Source: Nocardioides sp. BGMRC 2183 (GTDB lineage Bacteria > Actinomycetota > Actinomycetes > Propionibacteriales > Nocardioidaceae). Taken from it: 64,000 nt of DNA. The translations under genes and the position numbers were made by a program. The notes below the pieces were generated by a model, which was not told the origin of the DNA, did not search any database, and saw only the letters and a list, made by a program, of their open reading frames with translations. Location of the stretch: assembly GCA_008123405.1 (NCBI GenBank), contig VSSA01000023.1, positions 1 to 64,000 on the forward strand, written 5' to 3'. This document shows, one piece after another, positions 56,603 to 64,000 of this stretch (positions are counted from its first letter, which is position 1; every line of letters starts with the position of its first letter).

Positions 56603-56616
56603 TAGAACATGTTCTA
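56603..56616. promoter_or_regulatory. KstR operator upstream of hsaA
   Basis: TAGAACATGTTCTA is a perfect 14-base palindrome that matches the published KstR motif TnnAACnnGTTnnA at every fixed position. It is 51 bases upstream of hsaA and 177-190 bases upstream of the rhamnosidase start. Confidence 0.88.
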
Positions 56617-56716
56617 GTTTGCAGCGAAAGGCGGGACTCCCACTCTCCGGAAGGCGTCACCCGGCGTGTCGAGAGGGGCGGCCGCCGAGATGGCCGGATC
56701 CGGCCACGCAAGAGCG

Positions 56717-56775
56717 TTGACGCAGTTGTGACCGCCGTCATAACGTCCTGAGGCACGTTTCTATGAATCGTTTCA
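56717..56775 (+). promoter_or_regulatory. probable promoter and LacI-type operator of the rhamnosidase gene
   Basis: TTGACG (56717-56722), an 18-base spacer and TAACGT (56741-56746) look like a sigma-70-type promoter. TGAATCGTTTCA (56764-56775) is one base from the TGAAACGTTTCA operator typical of LacI-family sugar regulators in actinobacteria. It sits just after the expected start point, where a repressor would block. Confidence 0.55.
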
Positions 56776-56792
56776 CACTCGGAAGGACCCTC

Positions 56793-59700
56793 GTGCTCCT
56801 GCGCACCGACACCCCTCGTCGCGGACTCGCCGGCTCCGCAGCGCTCCTGCTGGGCATCGGCCTGGCGAGCGCGCTGCCGCCTGGCCAGGCCGCGGCTGCT
56901 CCCGCGCCTGCCGACGGCGCCATGCCGACCCAGCTCGAGGTCGGCGGACTGCTCGACCCGCTCGGCATCGACGACACCACCCCCACCCTCGGCTGGCAGG
57001 ACCCCGCGGCGGTGACCGAGCAGAGCGCCTTCCAGGTGCGCGCCGCCAGCACCGCGGCCGGGCTCTCCGACCCCGACCTCTGGGACTCGGGTCGGGTCGA
57101 CTCCGCCGCGCTCTCCACGACCTACGCCGGCGCCCGACTCGACTCCCGTGACCACGCCTTCTGGCAGGTGCGGGTCTGGGACGCCGAGGGCGAGCCCACT
57201 GCTTGGAGCGAGCCCGCGCAGTTCGAGATCGGACTGCTCAGCGAGGCCGACTGGGACGCCGACTGGATCACCAACCCCGCGTGGGACGAGCCGCTGCACC
57301 AGGACCTGACCTTCGAGGCCCCGCAGACCGCGCAGTACGTGCGGGTCACCGTGAGCGACCTCGGTCGGCCCGAGGAGCCGCTCAACGACCCGGCCTGGAA
57401 GCCGCGGCTGGAGCTGGGCGAGATCGCGCTGCGCGACAGCAGCGATGACTCCGGAGCGAACCTGGTCGACGGCGCCACGGTCACCGCCTCCGAGCGCAAG
57501 AACCAGACCGGGGTCTGGGAGCCGCAGTTCGTGGTCGACGGCAAGTTCACCACCGCCGACGCGCCCCGCGGCTACCGCAGCAGCTACCACCCCGAGACCG
57601 ACGTCCAAGACTCCCCGATCGTCCTGACGCTGAAGCTCCCCGAGGCGCGGACCTTCGACACCGTCGAGCTCTACTCGCTGTGGGACAGCCCCGGTGGCTT
57701 CGGCACCACGCCCAACTACCCGCGCGACGTCACCGTCGCCACCTCGACCGACGGTACGGCGTACACGAACGTGGCCAGCGCCAAGAAGCTGCCGGCGATC
57801 TCGACGGTGCACGAGGCTCCCGAGGCCCTGCCGATCTTCGCCACGGACTTCGATGCCAGCGACGTCGTCTCGGCTCGGCTCTACGTCGCGGGCCTCGGCG
57901 TCTACAACGCCAGCATCAACGGCGAGCCGGTCTCCGAGGACCTGCTGGAGCCAGCCAACACCGAGCACTCCAAGCGGATCCCCTACGCCACCTACGACGT
58001 GACCGACCTGCTGGCCGACGGCGAGAACAGCCTCGGCCTCGAGGTCGGCAACGGGATCTTCAACGTGTTCAACACTCCCGACAACCCCACCCGCTACGTC
58101 AAGACCGCCAGCGGTCACGGCGGGCCGCGGGTGATCGGCCAGCTCGAGCTGACCGACGCCCAGGGCGAGGTCACCACTGTCGCGACCGATGCCGGCGACG
58201 ACTCCGCCTGGCGCACCACGCTCGGTGAGGTCACCTTCACCAACTGGTACGGCGGCGAGGATGTCGACGCCCGCCGTCGCGTCGAAGGCTGGAACGAGCC
58301 CGGCACCGACCGCAGCTCCTGGGAGGCGCCGGTCGCCTCGTCTGCCCCGAAGCGCACCTCCCGGCTGGTCGGTCGCGTGATGCCGCCGATCCGCCAGGTC
58401 GACACCCTGGACGAGGTCACCTGGACCGAGCCGGTCGAGGGCACCTACGTGTTCGACTTCGGCGTCAACTTCGCCGGCTGGCAGGAGCTGACCACGTCCG
58501 GCGCGGCCGGCACCGAGATCACCATGCGGCCGGGCGAGAGGCTGACCGCGGAGGGCACCGTCGACCAGCGCAGCTCGGGCCCCAACGCCTACGACACCTT
58601 CACCCTGGCCGGCGACGGCGAGGAGACCTACACGCCGCGCTTCCGGTACCACGGCATGCAGTACCTGCAGGTCGAGGGCTTGCCCGGTGAGCCGACCGCG
58701 GAGACGGTCAAGGGCCTGGTGTTGCGCGCCAGCAACACCGACGTCGGCGAGTTCGACTCCTCCGACGCGATGTTGAACGACATCCACACCATCATCGACC
58801 GCTCGGTGCAGAGCAACATGTACTCGGTGCTGACCGACTGCCCGCACCGCGAGAAGCTCGGTTGGCTGGACCAGACCAACCTGAACTTCACGACCACGGC
58901 GCGCGGCTACGACATGCAGGCGCAGTACCGCAAGCTGCTGCAGGACATGGTCGACGCCCAGCAGCCCGACGGCCTGATCCCGACCACCGCCCCCGAGGAC
59001 TCGATGTTCGCCGGCGCCTTCCGGCACGACGCCAACTGGGGCGCCACCCTGGCGGTCTCCTCCTGGCAGGTCTACACCGAGTACGGCGACACCGAGCCGA
59101 TGCGCGACTTCTGGCCGAACATGGTGCGTTACCAGGACTACCTGGCCTCCGAGGTCCGCGGCGGCGTGCTGCCCGGCGGACTCAACGACTGGGCCACCCC
59201 GGAGGAGTCGGTCGACCGGGTCCCGGACGCGCTGGTGCAGACCTACGCGTACCACAAGATCACCCGGACCATGGCCGACATCGCGACCGTGCTCGGCAAG
59301 CCGGCCGCGGCGCGCACCTACACCGCACGGGCTGCCCGGATCGCCGACGACTTCCGCGCCGCCTACTACGACGCGGAGACCGGCTCCTGGAGCAACGGCA
59401 ACCAGGCGGCTCTGGCGCTGGCGCTCGACGAGGACCTGGTCCCCGACGACCTGCGCGCGGACGCCGTCCAGGCGCTGGTGCAGCGGATCGAGGCCGACGG
59501 CGGCCAGTTCATGGTCGGTGAGGTCGGTCTCTACGCCCTGCTCCGCGTGCTCGCCGACGAGGGTCTCCACGACCTGGCGTACGACCTGGCCACCCGCCCG
59601 AACGGGAACAGCTATGCGAAGTTCGTGAACTCCGGCTCCACCTCGCTGCCCGAGCACTGGTCCGGTCGCGGCGGGACCGGTTCGCAGAACCACTACATGC

Positions 59701-60656
59701 TGGGGATGCTCGAGGGGTGGCTCAACGAGAGCCTCGCCGGTCTCGGCCAGGCACCCGACTCGGTGGCCTTCGAGCACGTGCTGGTCCAGCCCGCTCTGGT
59801 CGAGGGCGTCGACAGCGCGTCGGCCTCCTACGACTCCGTCCGCGGGCCGATCGCCACTGCCTGGTCACGCGACGGTGACGTCCTCGAACTGACCGTCGAG
59901 GTGCCCGGCAACACCACCGCGACGGTGCGGGTGCCCAACGGCGCCGACGGCTCGGCCGCCTACGGCCCCCGCGGCGCCGAGGTGGTGCCGAGCGAGGTCG
60001 AGGGCTACACCCAGTTCGAGGTCGGCACCGGCACCTGGGAGTTCGGCTCCGGCGGTGAGGCTCCGACCTGGGCGACCCAGATCGCGGTCGAGGACGCCTC
60101 GGTGTCCTACGGCGCCGGCGCAGGCGTGGACGTGACGGTCACCGACGGCGCGGGCGAGCCCGTCGACGGCGGCACCGTTACGGTCACCGGTCTCGGCAAG
60201 GAGCAGACCGCCGACGTGGTCGACGGCACCGCTACCGTCGCCGTGCCGGTCCGGATGGCACCGGGTAGTCGCGAGGTCGCGATCGCCTACACCGGCACCG
60301 ACCGGTTCGAGGACACCGCAGCCAGCGCGACCGTGCGGATCACCAAGGCGCGGGTCTCGGCCTCGGCGACGGTACGTGTCGCACCGACGACCCGTCGCGG
60401 CGGACGGATCCGGGTCGAGGTGTCCTCCGTCGGGACGCGCGCCGCCGCACTCCCGCCGCGGGGCAAGGCGACCGTGGTCCTCACCAAGGGCGGGCGCACG
60501 ATCAAGCGCACCACCCAGATCGCCAAGGGTGCCGGCGTCGTCCGGGTGCCGGCGCTGGGCCGCGGCAACTGGGCGCTCAAGGTCCGGTACGCCGGCGACG
60601 CGCGCTACCGGAAGCTGCCGCTGACCCGGGTCGGCAAGGTGACCGTGCGGCGCTGA
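56793..60656 (+). CDS. secreted GH78 alpha-L-rhamnosidase, multidomain
   Basis: This 1287-residue enzyme has a Sec signal (LLRTDTPRRGLAGSAALLLGIGLASAL, cleavage near AAAA). It carries GH78 N-terminal beta domains, an inserted F5/8 type C-like (discoidin) carbohydrate-binding region (about 172-330), the (alpha/alpha)6 barrel with the family motif DCPHREKLGWLDQ (about 683-695), and a C-terminal Ig-like domain (about 1093-1180) before a basic tail. The GTG at 56793 has GGAAGG 6 bases upstream and is preferred to the ATG at 56763, which overlaps the operator. It should release terminal alpha-L-rhamnose outside the cell. Its position inside a steroid cluster is unusual. Confidence 0.9.
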   Translation: MLLRTDTPRRGLAGSAALLLGIGLASALPPGQAAAAPAPADGAMPTQLEVGGLLDPLGIDDTTPTLGWQDPAAVTEQSAFQVRAASTAAGLSDPDLWDSGRVDSAALSTTYAGARLDSRDHAFWQVRVWDAEGEPTAWSEPAQFEIGLLSEADWDADWITNPAWDEPLHQDLTFEAPQTAQYVRVTVSDLGRPEEPLNDPAWKPRLELGEIALRDSSDDSGANLVDGATVTASERKNQTGVWEPQFVVDGKFTTADAPRGYRSSYHPETDVQDSPIVLTLKLPEARTFDTVELYSLWDSPGGFGTTPNYPRDVTVATSTDGTAYTNVASAKKLPAISTVHEAPEALPIFATDFDASDVVSARLYVAGLGVYNASINGEPVSEDLLEPANTEHSKRIPYATYDVTDLLADGENSLGLEVGNGIFNVFNTPDNPTRYVKTASGHGGPRVIGQLELTDAQGEVTTVATDAGDDSAWRTTLGEVTFTNWYGGEDVDARRRVEGWNEPGTDRSSWEAPVASSAPKRTSRLVGRVMPPIRQVDTLDEVTWTEPVEGTYVFDFGVNFAGWQELTTSGAAGTEITMRPGERLTAEGTVDQRSSGPNAYDTFTLAGDGEETYTPRFRYHGMQYLQVEGLPGEPTAETVKGLVLRASNTDVGEFDSSDAMLNDIHTIIDRSVQSNMYSVLTDCPHREKLGWLDQTNLNFTTTARGYDMQAQYRKLLQDMVDAQQPDGLIPTTAPEDSMFAGAFRHDANWGATLAVSSWQVYTEYGDTEPMRDFWPNMVRYQDYLASEVRGGVLPGGLNDWATPEESVDRVPDALVQTYAYHKITRTMADIATVLGKPAAARTYTARAARIADDFRAAYYDAETGSWSNGNQAALALALDEDLVPDDLRADAVQALVQRIEADGGQFMVGEVGLYALLRVLADEGLHDLAYDLATRPNGNSYAKFVNSGSTSLPEHWSGRGGTGSQNHYMLGMLEGWLNESLAGLGQAPDSVAFEHVLVQPALVEGVDSASASYDSVRGPIATAWSRDGDVLELTVEVPGNTTATVRVPNGADGSAAYGPRGAEVVPSEVEGYTQFEVGTGTWEFGSGGEAPTWATQIAVEDASVSYGAGAGVDVTVTDGAGEPVDGGTVTVTGLGKEQTADVVDGTATVAVPVRMAPGSREVAIAYTGTDRFEDTAASATVRITKARVSASATVRVAPTTRRGGRIRVEVSSVGTRAAALPPRGKATVVLTKGGRTIKRTTQIAKGAGVVRVPALGRGNWALKVRYAGDARYRKLPLTRVGKVTVRR

Positions 60657-60670
60657 CACCCGAGGACACG

Positions 60671-60707
60671 GCGAGGCCCCCTGACGTGGAACGTCAGGGG
60701 GCCTCGC
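60671..60707. terminator. bidirectional hairpin terminator between GH78 gene and hsaE
   Basis: Perfect 17-base arms (60671-60687 and 60691-60707) around loop GGA lie between two convergent genes. A very stable stem; it should insulate the rhamnosidase from hsaE. Confidence 0.88.
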
Positions 60708-60724
60708 TGCTTGCGCGATCAGGG

Positions 60725-61528
60725 TCAGGCGCCGAAGGTGACGCTCAGCGTGTCGAAGCCGCTGATCGTCGCGTCCACCCGGTCCCCCGCCGCGAAGGGC
60801 ACGAACGGGCCCAGCGCTCCGGAGAGGATCAGATGCCCGGCGCGCAGCGGGTCGCCGAAGGTGGCCGCCTGCACGGCCAGCCAGCGCAGCGCCTCGAGCG
60901 GGTCGCCGAGGCAGGCAGCGCCGTTGCCGGTCGACCGCTCCTCGCCGTTGATGCTCAACGACATGGTCACCTCGCGCGGCTCCAGATCGCCGAGCGGACG
61001 ACCCTCCCGGCCGACCACGTAGAGACCGCTGGAGGCGTTGTCGGCCACCGTGTCGGTGAACGCGATATCCCACTCGGCGATCCGGGAGTCGACGATCTCC
61101 AGCGCCGGCAGCGCCACGTCCACGGCGTCGCGCACCATCGCCAGGGTGATCTCGTCGGGAGCGGCGTCGATGTCGCGGGAGAGCACGAAGGCCACCTCTG
61201 CCTCGACCCGAGGCTGCACCAGCGTCGCCATCGAGATGGGCGTGCCGTCCACGCCGTGGCTCACGTCCATGTCGGAGAGCAGGTAGCCGAAGTCGGGCTG
61301 GTCCACGCCGAGCTGACGCTGCACAGCCTCGGAGGTCGCGCCGATCTTGCGGCCGACAACGGTCGCGCCACCGGCCAGCCGGGCCTGGACCAGCCCCTGC
61401 TGGACGGCGTAGGCGGCGGGTAGGTCGTCGGTGCCGATCAGGTCGCGCACCGGCGCGCACGGCACCCTGGTCTCCTGGGCCCGGGCCAGGCGTCGTACGG
61501 CATCGGAGATGGCAGCAGAATCAGTCAC
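60725..61528 (-). CDS. hsaE: 2-hydroxypenta-2,4-dienoate hydratase HsaE
   Basis: HsaE (267 aa) hydrates the dienoate released by HsaD. The 2-keto-4-pentenoate hydratase fold is clear: AYAVQQGLVQARLAGGATVVGRKIGATSE, MATLVQPRVEAEVAFVL with the metal-binding Glu cluster, EIVDSRIAEWDIAFTDTVADNASS. GTG at 61528. As in mycobacteria it is divergent from kstD, but the usual partners hsaG and hsaF do not follow; a terminator and the rhamnosidase gene do. Confidence 0.9.
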   Translation of the reverse strand: MTDSAAISDAVRRLARAQETRVPCAPVRDLIGTDDLPAAYAVQQGLVQARLAGGATVVGRKIGATSEAVQRQLGVDQPDFGYLLSDMDVSHGVDGTPISMATLVQPRVEAEVAFVLSRDIDAAPDEITLAMVRDAVDVALPALEIVDSRIAEWDIAFTDTVADNASSGLYVVGREGRPLGDLEPREVTMSLSINGEERSTGNGAACLGDPLEALRWLAVQAATFGDPLRAGHLILSGALGPFVPFAAGDRVDATISGFDTLSVTFGA

Positions 61529-61607
61529 GACCGCATCGTAGAGGCGCCGCGAGCCGCCGGGACCAGACCTCGTTCCACCCACCAGAACGCAGCGGGTGGC
61601 AAGAAAC

Positions 61608-61621
61608 TAGAACCTGTTACT
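61608..61621. promoter_or_regulatory. KstR-like box between hsaE and kstD
   Basis: TAGAACCTGTTACT fits TnnAACnnGTTnnA except for the last base. It lies 8 bases before the kstD ATG and 79 bases from the hsaE start, in a divergent promoter region where mycobacteria also have a KstR site. Confidence 0.65.
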
Positions 61622-61629
61622 TTTTTGCC

Positions 61630-63291
61630 ATGAAGGACTCCTACGACGTCGTCGTGATCGGAGCCGGCGGTGCCGGCATGTCCGCGGCGCTGGCCGCCGC
61701 GCACCGCGGCCTGGACACGGTGCTGATCGAGAAGAGCGGCTACTTCGGCGGCTCCACCGCCCGTTCCGGCGGCGGCGTGTGGATCCCCGGGAACTACGCG
61801 CTCCGCGCGGCCGGTCAGGTCGCACCGAACGACCAGGACGAGGCCAAGCGCTACCTGGACGCCATCGTCGGCGACGTCGTGCCCAAGGTCCGCCGCGACA
61901 CCTACCTGGATCGTGGCCCCGAGGTGCTCGACTTCATCAAGGAGAGGACGCCACTGCGATTCACCTGGGTGCCGCAGTACGCCGACTACCTCCCCGAGCA
62001 GCCGGGCGGCCGCGCGGCAGGACGCAGCGTCGAGCCGATCCCGATGGACGCGCGGTTCCTCGGCGACGAGCTCGAGCGGCTGCACCCGCCGTACACCAAG
62101 GCGCCGGCCAACATGATCGTGATGCAGCGCGACTACCGGAAGATCAGCCTCGGCATGCGCACGCCTCTGGGCCCGCTGACCATGGTCAAAGTGCTGCTCA
62201 AGCGGATCTTCTCCCTCGTGCGGGGTCAGAAGATGTACGCGATGGGCAATGCCATCGCGATCGGCCTGCGCAAGGGGCTCGTCGACGCAGGCGTCCCCGT
62301 GGAGTACGACACACCGCTGCTCGACCTCCTCATCGAGGACGGGCACGTGGTCGGCGTCGTGGTCGAGCACGATGGCGAGCGCCGCGAGATCCGCGCCACG
62401 AAGGGGGTCGTCCTCGGTTCAGGCGGCTTCGAGCACAGCCAGGAACTGCGGGAGAAGTTCCTCCCCCAGCCGACGTCGTCGAAGTGGTCCACCGGCGCTC
62501 CGGCCAACACCGGTGGCGGCCTGCTGGCCGGCACCGCCGTCGGCGCGGCGACCGACTTGATGGACGACGCGTGGTGGGGGCCGACCGTGCCCCTCCCCGG
62601 TCGCGCATGGTTCGCATTGGCCGAGCGCAATCTGCCCGGCTCGATCATGGTCAATGCCGCCGGGCAGCGCTACATGAACGAGGCGCTGCCCTACGTCGAG
62701 GCGACGCACGCGATGTACAAGGGTGAGGCGTCCGGCGTCAGCCACGTGCCGTCGTGGCTGGTCTTCGACCAGACCTACCGCAACCGCTATCTCTTCGCCG
62801 GGCTCGCCGGACGGCAGCCGTTCCCGGGACGTTGGTACAAGGAGGGCGTGGTGACCCGCGCCGACACGCTGGAGGAGCTGGCCGAGAAGGTGGGTCTGCC
62901 CGCCGGCTCGCTGCCGAGCACCGTGCAGCGGTTCAACGGGTTCGCGCGGTCCGGGGTGGACGAGGACTTCGGACGTGGCGAGTCGGCCTACGACAAGTAC
63001 TACTCCGACCCGACCGTGAAGCCGAACTGCTCCCTGGCTCCCATCGAGAAGGGTCCGTTCTACGCGGTCAAGATCGTCCCCGGCGACCTGGGCACCAAAG
63101 GTGGGTTGGTCACCGACGAGCACGCTCGAGTGCTCCGCGAGGACGGCACCGCGATCCCCGGGCTCTACGCTGCGGGCAACGTGTCCTCGGCCGTCATGGG
63201 CAACACCTATCCCGGACCGGGCGGCACCATCGGCCCCGCCATCGTCTTCGGCTACCTGGCCGCGGAGAGCATCGCGAAGGAGAACGCCTGA
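61630..63291 (+). CDS. kstD: 3-ketosteroid delta1-dehydrogenase KstD
   Basis: KstD (553 aa) introduces the 1(2)-double bond into 3-ketosteroids such as AD, which with KshAB leads to ring B opening. It is an FAD enzyme: GAGGAGMSAALAAA near residues 11-24, EKSGYFGGSTARSGGG, and the C-terminal AAGNVSSAVMGNTYPGPGGTIGPA, which contains the Tyr and Gly equivalents of the catalytic Y487/G491 of Rhodococcus KstD1. ATG at 61630 has no evident ribosome site; the KstR-like box ends 8 bases upstream, suggesting a leaderless mRNA. Confidence 0.94.
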   Translation: MKDSYDVVVIGAGGAGMSAALAAAHRGLDTVLIEKSGYFGGSTARSGGGVWIPGNYALRAAGQVAPNDQDEAKRYLDAIVGDVVPKVRRDTYLDRGPEVLDFIKERTPLRFTWVPQYADYLPEQPGGRAAGRSVEPIPMDARFLGDELERLHPPYTKAPANMIVMQRDYRKISLGMRTPLGPLTMVKVLLKRIFSLVRGQKMYAMGNAIAIGLRKGLVDAGVPVEYDTPLLDLLIEDGHVVGVVVEHDGERREIRATKGVVLGSGGFEHSQELREKFLPQPTSSKWSTGAPANTGGGLLAGTAVGAATDLMDDAWWGPTVPLPGRAWFALAERNLPGSIMVNAAGQRYMNEALPYVEATHAMYKGEASGVSHVPSWLVFDQTYRNRYLFAGLAGRQPFPGRWYKEGVVTRADTLEELAEKVGLPAGSLPSTVQRFNGFARSGVDEDFGRGESAYDKYYSDPTVKPNCSLAPIEKGPFYAVKIVPGDLGTKGGLVTDEHARVLREDGTAIPGLYAAGNVSSAVMGNTYPGPGGTIGPAIVFGYLAAESIAKENA

Positions 63292-64000
63292 TGCCCATCG
63301 ACCCGTCCGTCGCGATCGGCGCACAGACCGCCGACATCACCTTCAGCTGGAGCTCCTCCGACGTCCTGCTGTACCACTTGGGCGTCGGTGCCGGCTCCCG
63401 CACCGGCGACAACACCTCGACGGAGGCGCTGCGCTACACCCTGGACGACGAGCGACTCCAGGTGCTGCCGAGCTTCGGCGTGGTGGCGCCCACCTTCCAC
63501 GCGACCGACCCGCCGCCGCTGGACCTGCCCGGCTGCGACATCGACCTCGCCCAGGTGGTGCACGGAGCCCAGTCGATCACCGTCTCCGGCCCGATCCCGA
63601 CCTCCGGCACCGGTCACCTCACGACCACCCTCACCGACATCTGGGACAAGGGGAAGGCCGCCGTCATCTGGCAGGAGGGAGTCGTCACCGACGACGCCGG
63701 TGCCGAGTTGTGGCGGGTCCGCTCCTCGATCTTCGTCAAGGGCGAGGGCGGCTTCGGCGGCGACCGCGGCTCGGCCGAGGCGGTCGTGGTGCCCGAGCGC
63801 GCGGCCGACCTGACCACGTCCTACGAGGTGACTCCCCAGCAGGCACTCCTCTACCGGCTCTGCGGCGACCGCAACCCGCTGCACGCGGACCCGGCGTTCG
63901 CCCAGCGGGCCGGCTTCCCGGCGCCGATCCTGCATGGGCTCTGCTCCTACGGCATCGTGCTGCGCGAGCTCACCGATGGCCTGCTCGACGGTGACGCCGC
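63291..64000 (+). CDS. MaoC-type enoyl-CoA hydratase (Hsd4B-like), partial
   Basis: The frame is open to the window end (236 codons seen). The N-terminal half is a MaoC-N hot-dog domain; the second domain begins with YEVTPQQALLYRLCGDRNPLHADPAFAQRAGFPAPILHG, where Asp and His of DRNPLHAD are the hydratase-2 catalytic pair. Its position right after kstD matches the 2-enoyl-CoA hydratase (Rv3538, hsd4B region) that acts on steroid side chains in mycobacteria. ATG at 63291 shares one base with the kstD stop (TGATG). Confidence 0.88.
   Translation, partial: MPIDPSVAIGAQTADITFSWSSSDVLLYHLGVGAGSRTGDNTSTEALRYTLDDERLQVLPSFGVVAPTFHATDPPPLDLPGCDIDLAQVVHGAQSITVSGPIPTSGTGHLTTTLTDIWDKGKAAVIWQEGVVTDDAGAELWRVRSSIFVKGEGGFGGDRGSAEAVVVPERAADLTTSYEVTPQQALLYRLCGDRNPLHADPAFAQRAGFPAPILHGLCSYGIVLRELTDGLLDGDA

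Noticed and set aside
56603-56616. KstR control of the rhamnosidase gene
   Set aside because: The box is about 100 bases upstream of the likely -35 element of that gene and close to hsaA; direct repression of GH78 is not supported.
55365-59777. Minus-strand open frame of 1470 codons
   Set aside because: Only its end (55365-56552) is hsaA. The rest is antisense to the GH78 gene, which has the recognisable domains; high GC makes such long shadows common.
1-64000. CRISPR arrays, tRNA or rRNA genes, prophage or classical transposase genes
   Set aside because: No regularly spaced repeats, cloverleaf sequences or transposase/integrase motifs were recognised by eye in the gaps; a dedicated scan would be needed to exclude short RNAs.

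Overview
The window is high-GC, densely packed chromosomal DNA from an actinobacterium. The core gene order, actinobacterial-type EF-P loop, DUF6167 and DUF349 proteins and a mycobacterium/rhodococcus-like steroid catabolic cluster fit a soil actinobacterium of the Nocardioides kind; the genus is an inference. No intergenic gap exceeds about 300 bases. No rRNA, tRNA, CRISPR array or classical transposase was seen.

Region 1 (1-14,221, all minus strand) is a housekeeping run, read right to left: rarA, a coiled-coil membrane protein, a DUF6167 protein, alaS, ruvX, mltG, aroE, a prepilin peptidase, aroC, aroK, aroB, aroQ, efp, nusB. A disulfide-reductase-like flavoprotein and a small ORF with a suspected frameshift follow. 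Most genes overlap by 1-11 bases, so they look translationally coupled. Together they supply the shikimate pathway, EF-P, peptidoglycan processing and recombination functions. Region 2 (14,264-19,934) is a five-gene oligopeptide/dipeptide ABC importer, with a hairpin separating the binding-protein gene from the membrane and ATPase genes.

Region 3 (20,084-43,000) is a second conserved block: aspS, hisS, an MBL-fold hydrolase, a DUF349 protein, rel, apt, secF, secD, yajC, ruvB, ruvA, ruvC, yebC, pdxT, pdxS, a pgsA-type phosphatidyltransferase, a HIT protein, a TetR regulator, a glycosidase-like lipoprotein and thrS. It is interrupted at 25,447-26,698 by a gene for an AbiEi/DUF559-type protein (winged helix plus PD-(D/E)XK-like nuclease) flanked by two 66-base inverted repeats rich in hairpins. 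This is the best candidate for an undescribed mobile or defence-like unit.

Region 4 (43,017-64,000) is steroid (cholesterol-type) catabolism. The rings C/D part has fadA6, kstR2, ipdF and fadE30 on the minus strand, divergent from fadD3, fadE31, fadE32 and fadE33, around a strong palindromic operator. The rings A/B part has hsaA-hsaD-hsaC-hsaB, hsaE, kstD and a MaoC-type hydratase cut by the window end, with KstR-type boxes at 56,603 and 61,608. Two foreign-looking insertions stand out: a secreted trypsin-like protease between the two parts, and a large secreted GH78 alpha-L-rhamnosidase gene where hsaG/hsaF lie in mycobacteria. The rhamnosidase suggests, but does not prove, growth on rhamnosylated steroids or other plant glycosides.
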